Origin: JBBDRW01 sp040905265
GTDB lineage: Bacteria > Bacteroidota > Rhodothermia > Balneolales > Balneolaceae
DNA: 9,116 nucleotides
Assembly (NCBI GenBank): GCA_040905265.1
Contig: JBBDRW010000053.1
Coordinates: forward strand, 1-9,116
Reading direction: 5' to 3'
The notes beneath the pieces were generated by a model that did no database searches, was not told the origin of the DNA, and saw only the letters and a list, made by a program, of their open reading frames with translations. Positions 6,379 to 9,116 of this stretch are shown here, piece after piece. The position numbers and the translations under genes are program-made. Position 1 is the stretch's first letter. Each line of letters begins with the position of its first letter.

Positions 6379-6480
6379 TCTTTTGTTATATAGAGTGAGC
6401 CGCCTTTCGGCAACTATTTTGTTCCGGTTCCATCTGTAGCTGTAATTGCAATGAATACAAAGATGCAGAACCAAAAAACG

Positions 6481-6885
6481 TTAACTGTTGACTACTTCGG
6501 CTGAAGGTTTGAATAGTAGTTTCTGGCCCTTTGGTACTTTGAACATTCCACGTTTCATCTCCATGCTTGATACGTTGCCGGATTCGAACTTCTCTTTCAA
6601 CCTCTCCTGAATAATCCAGGGGTCGATCGTCTCTCCGCAGGTAAAAATATCCACGGCTGCGTACGCATACTCCGGCCACGTATGAATCGTCACATGTGAT
6701 TCGGCAATTACAACCACTCCACTGACGCCATACGGGCTGAACTTGTGAAAATCGTGTGAAATAATCGTCGCCCTGGACTCCCGGACAGCTTCTACCAGTG
6801 ACTGTTCTATGAACGCCACATCGTTGATTCTGGAATCATTACAGTTGTAATATTCTACCAGAATTTGTCTGCCAAGTGCTTCCAT
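6481..6885 (-). CDS. speD: S-adenosylmethionine decarboxylase proenzyme, prokaryotic class 1B
   Basis: Makes decarboxylated AdoMet, the aminopropyl donor for SpeE. The 134-residue proenzyme should cut itself between Glu62 and Ser63 in VVIAESHVTIHTWPEY, leaving Ser63 as the pyruvoyl group of the alpha chain. His68 and Cys83 (in DIFTCG) are present at the same positions as the processing and catalytic residues of the Thermotoga maritima enzyme. The N-terminal GRQILVEYYNCN and ISHDFHKFSPYGVSG stretches are classic. No key residue is missing, so this is a genuine AdoMet decarboxylase rather than one of the SpeD paralogues with another substrate. AGGA lies 8 nt before the ATG. It is the first gene of the polyamine cassette; the stop is 154 nt from the preferred pdaD ATG. 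It is divergent from the E1 gene. Confidence 0.95.
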   Translation of the reverse strand: MEALGRQILVEYYNCNDSRINDVAFIEQSLVEAVRESRATIISHDFHKFSPYGVSGVVVIAESHVTIHTWPEYAYAAVDIFTCGETIDPWIIQERLKEKFESGNVSSMEMKRGMFKVPKGQKLLFKPSAEVVNS

Positions 6886-6937
6886 TTATTTTATCCTGTA
6901 ATTTGTTATTCTTGAATTTACCCCGATTCTTCTCGAT

Positions 6938-6973
6938 GAATCCTTTGAAAAACCTTGTTCTTCAAAAGGATTC
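6938..6973. repeat. Palindromic element, copy 1 (speD/E1 divergent region)
   Basis: The left arm GAATCCTTTGAAAAAC (6938-6953) and right arm GTTCTTCAAAAGGATTC (6957-6973) pair around CTT, with one bulged base and one mismatch. In speD-direction RNA the mismatch becomes a G-U pair, giving a stem of about 16 pairs with a 3-base loop AAG. It lies 52 bp upstream of speD and 65 bp upstream of the E1 gene. No U-run follows on either strand, so it is not an ordinary terminator. Confidence 0.8.
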
Positions 6974-6986
6974 TCGTTATCACTTC

Positions 6987-7018
6987 TTGACGCCAGCATT
7001 TATGAAAACACATAAATT
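6987..7018 (+). promoter_or_regulatory. Possible promoter of the E1 gene
   Basis: TTGACG (6987-6992) is followed by CATAAA (7011-7016, 18-bp spacer) or TAAATTAC (7013-7020), a partial match to the Bacteroidota TAnnTTTG box. Transcription would start near 7025, leaving a very short leader. The palindrome at 6938-6973 would then lie upstream of the promoter. The sequence match is modest. Confidence 0.3.
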
Positions 7019-7038
7019 ACACAGATTTTTTTAATGAA

Positions 7039-9033
7039 ATGAAAGAGATTCAAAAAAATTTTTCCGGGGAAGAGTGGCTCCATCTCTACCGGTCTATGGT
7101 TCTTCCCCGTTCAATCGAATATAAGATGATACATCTTCTCCGGCAGAACAAATTAAAAAAGTGGTTTTCCGGTATCGGTCAGGAGGCCATTTCCGTCGGT
7201 ACAGCACTTGCGGCCGATCCGAATGATCTCTTTCTGCCAATGCACCGAAATCTGGGACTTTTCACTACACTGGGTGTTCCTCTCTATCCCCTCTTTTGTC
7301 AGTTGCTGGGAAAGCGAGACGGATTTACAAAAGGGAGAGACAGGTCTTTTCATTTCGGTTTGCCCGACTACAATATCATCGGCATGATCTCACACCTGGC
7401 TGCTACGCTTCCGGTTGCAACCGGCCTGGCACTGGCGGTAAAAATGCGGGATGAACAGAGAGTTCTCTTCAGTTTTTGCGGTGAAGGCAGCACAAGTGAA
7501 GGGGATTTTCATGAAGCTGTGAATCTGGCAGCAGTATGGAATCTTCCGGTCATCTTTTTGATTGAGAATAATGGATATGCCCTCTCAACCCCGGTATCTC
7601 AACAGTATGCATCCAAACGTCTGAGTGACCGTGCCGCCGGTTATGGCATCGAAGGATTGCATATTGATGGAAATGACCTTTTGGCAGTGATGGATGGAAT
7701 AGAGACGGCCCGTTCAATTGCCCTCACCGGAAGACCGGTACTTATTGAAGCAGAAACCTTTCGAATTCGGGGACACGAGGAGGCGTCCGGGACCTGGTAT
7801 CTGCCTGAAGGACTCCGTGAGAAGTGGGAACAGAGGGATCCAATAGCCCTCCTGGAATCACAGATAACGGAGGCTATAGCAGCGGACAAGAAGTTGTTCC
7901 AAACGATACGGAATGAGAGTGAAAAGAGCTTTCTTCCTCAGCTGGAGCGTGCGCTTGAAGCACCCTATCCTGAATTTGATTCGATAACAGAGAAGCGGGA
8001 TGCCGCCCTCTTTTTCCCTGCGGATAAACCTGAAACTCCGTTTCAGGAGTTGTCTGCGGGCCGGAGTGAAAAACGGTTTGTTGATGCAATCCAACTTGCT
8101 CTCCGACAAGCAATGCGTGAAGAACAACTGTTTCTTCTGATGGGACAGGATGTAGCGGAGTATGGAGGCGTCTTTAAGGTCACCGAGGGGTTTCTGGAAG
8201 AGTTTGGCGAAAAAAGGATACGAAACACTCCGATTATTGAATCGGGAGTTCTGGGATGCGCATTGGGCCTGGCACTTGAACGATACTTCCCGATTGTTGA
8301 GATTCAGTTTGCCGACTTTCTCTCCTGTGGTTATAATCAGATTGTCAACCATATTGCAAAAGGGCGATATCGCTGGATGCCCCCGTTGAATATTACCATA
8401 CGTGCTCCCCACGGAGCTGGTGTCGGGGCAGGCCCATTCCACTCTCAATCGCCGGAGAGTTGGTTTATGCAAGAGCCGGGTCTCCGCATCCTGGTCCCTT
8501 CAACTGTTCAGGATGCCCAGGATATGCTCTATAGTGCTCTCTTCGATCCCAATCCGGTTCTCTTTCTGGAACACAAAAAACTCTACCGAAGTCTGAAGGA
8601 ACCGAGTTTCGACACCTGCAGGCTGATCGATCTGGGGAGAGCATCCGTGATCCATCCAGGCAAAGATGCTTCTATTATCACCTATGGCCTGGGGGTTCAC
8701 TGGGCGTTGAATCTGGTCCAAGATTTTGAGAAACGGGGGTACTCCCTCGAGATCATCGATCTGAAAAGCCTCTCTCCAGTAGATTGGGAGTGTGTGGAGA
8801 GAAGTATAAAAAAAACGTCCAGAGCGCTTCTTTTGCAGGAGTCTTCGGAGCTTATGGGGCCTATGAGTGAAATCGCATCATTCCTGGCCGGCCACTGTTT
8901 TGAGTACCTGGATGCACCTGTTGTCAGGTGTTCATCCCTGAATACACCTATACCCTTTCATCCAAACCTTGAAGCTGGTTATCTGGCTCTATCCCGACTG
9001 TCAGAGCAACTGGAAGAGTTGCTCGCATACTAA
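7039..9033 (+). CDS. Fused alpha/beta E1 subunit of a branched-chain-type 2-oxo acid dehydrogenase
   Basis: Thiamine diphosphate-dependent decarboxylating E1 of a 2-oxo acid dehydrogenase complex, with both subunits in one 664-residue chain. The alpha part (about 1-320) has FSGIGQEAISVG (43-54) and the ThDP motif, starting CGEGSTSEGDFHEA (147-160) and ending ENNGYALSTP (176-185). RIRGHEEASG (242-251) carries the active-site His246. The beta part (about 343-664) has DVAEYGGVFKVTEGF (371-385) and NTPIIESG (396-403) with the likely ThDP-activating Glu401. PHGAGVGAGPFHSQSPESWF (457-476) carries the active-site His468. GEG rather than GDG in the ThDP motif is also found in branched-chain E1 alpha, which favours 2-oxoisovalerate dehydrogenase, though pyruvate cannot be excluded. 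Such fusions are common in Bacteroidota and relatives. E2 and E3 are not in the window. There is no Shine-Dalgarno site. An ATGAAATGA sequence makes a two-codon frame overlapping the start. Confidence 0.93.
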   Translation: MKEIQKNFSGEEWLHLYRSMVLPRSIEYKMIHLLRQNKLKKWFSGIGQEAISVGTALAADPNDLFLPMHRNLGLFTTLGVPLYPLFCQLLGKRDGFTKGRDRSFHFGLPDYNIIGMISHLAATLPVATGLALAVKMRDEQRVLFSFCGEGSTSEGDFHEAVNLAAVWNLPVIFLIENNGYALSTPVSQQYASKRLSDRAAGYGIEGLHIDGNDLLAVMDGIETARSIALTGRPVLIEAETFRIRGHEEASGTWYLPEGLREKWEQRDPIALLESQITEAIAADKKLFQTIRNESEKSFLPQLERALEAPYPEFDSITEKRDAALFFPADKPETPFQELSAGRSEKRFVDAIQLALRQAMREEQLFLLMGQDVAEYGGVFKVTEGFLEEFGEKRIRNTPIIESGVLGCALGLALERYFPIVEIQFADFLSCGYNQIVNHIAKGRYRWMPPLNITIRAPHGAGVGAGPFHSQSPESWFMQEPGLRILVPSTVQDAQDMLYSALFDPNPVLFLEHKKLYRSLKEPSFDTCRLIDLGRASVIHPGKDASIITYGLGVHWALNLVQDFEKRGYSLEIIDLKSLSPVDWECVERSIKKTSRALLLQESSELMGPMSEIASFLAGHCFEYLDAPVVRCSSLNTPIPFHPNLEAGYLALSRLSEQLEELLAY

Positions 9034-9087
9034 CCAAGCTTTACGTTATCAGGAAATTGTAAGGGCTCAGTGAGGAAAGGCACAATA

Positions 9088-9116
9088 AAAAAGCCCACAG
9101 AGTCAGCAACTCTGTG
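9088..9116 (+). terminator. Intrinsic terminator cut by the window end
   Basis: CACAGAGT (9096-9103) and ACTCTGTG (9109-9116) form a perfect 8-bp stem with the loop CAGCA, about 60 nt after the E1 stop. It is preceded by AAAAAAGCC (9087-9095), the mirror of the GGCTTTTTT expected just past the edge. The A-run would let it also end a convergent transcript from the right. Confidence 0.7.

Noticed and set aside
4892..6885. SpeD as a repurposed arginine or ornithine decarboxylase
   Set aside because: Ser63, His68, Cys83 and the surrounding AdoMet-type motifs are all present, and a separate arginine decarboxylase gene is adjacent.
7858..8472. A 204-codon minus-strand frame
   Set aside because: It is antisense to the beta half of the E1 gene, where catalytic motifs are clear on the plus strand.
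1..9116. CRISPR arrays, tRNA or rRNA genes, insertion sequences, phage or toxin-antitoxin genes
   Set aside because: I saw no regularly spaced repeats, clover-leaf candidates, transposase motifs or phage proteins. Coding density leaves no gap over 200 bp for larger RNA genes.

Overview
The window is a compact piece of bacterial chromosome of mid G+C content. It has eight protein genes, few gaps, and no recognisable RNA genes, CRISPR arrays or transposases. A fused alpha/beta 2-oxo acid dehydrogenase E1, AT-rich leaders with mostly weak Shine-Dalgarno sites, and a lipoprotein signal peptide suggest the Bacteroidota / Rhodothermota / Balneolota group. This placement is inference and only moderately secure.

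Left edge (45-1334, minus strand): a secreted lipoprotein. After a Pro/Asp-rich linker it has a region that resembles a degenerate LytM/M23 fold. A sigma70-like promoter lies just upstream and supports a start much nearer the lipobox than the longest open frame.

Second block (1535-4205, minus strand): a tight four-gene operon. It encodes a RimB-like retropepsin protease, a RimK-type ATP-grasp glutamate ligase, an M14 AstE/aspartoacylase-like metallo-hydrolase, and a divergent DUF952 protein. Spacings are 10 nt, then an 8-nt overlap, then a 4-nt ATGA overlap, which indicates coordinated translation. The first three form a plausible add-and-remove system for poly-glutamate tails on a protein target such as ribosomal protein S6. 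The DUF952 member is an unexplained extra.

Divergent from this operon, a small two-helix membrane protein (4305-4835, plus strand) starts inside a 15-bp perfect palindrome.

Third block (4892-6885, minus strand): a polyamine cassette of S-adenosylmethionine decarboxylase (speD), pyruvoyl-dependent arginine decarboxylase (pdaD) and spermidine synthase (speE). Both decarboxylases self-cleave to make a pyruvoyl group. Together they supply decarboxylated AdoMet and agmatine. The enzyme that turns agmatine or aminopropylagmatine onward is not in the window.

Right part (7039-9033, plus strand): a fused E1 alpha/beta subunit of a branched-chain-type 2-oxo acid dehydrogenase, divergent from speD. 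A terminator-like hairpin is cut by the right end of the window.

The most striking non-coding signal is a pair of related 30-36 bp palindromes. One lies in the speD/E1 divergent region (6938-6973) and one just upstream of the preferred pdaD start (6349-6378). They share both arms and the inner sequence, in inverted orientation, so they are a true repeat family rather than two chance hairpins.
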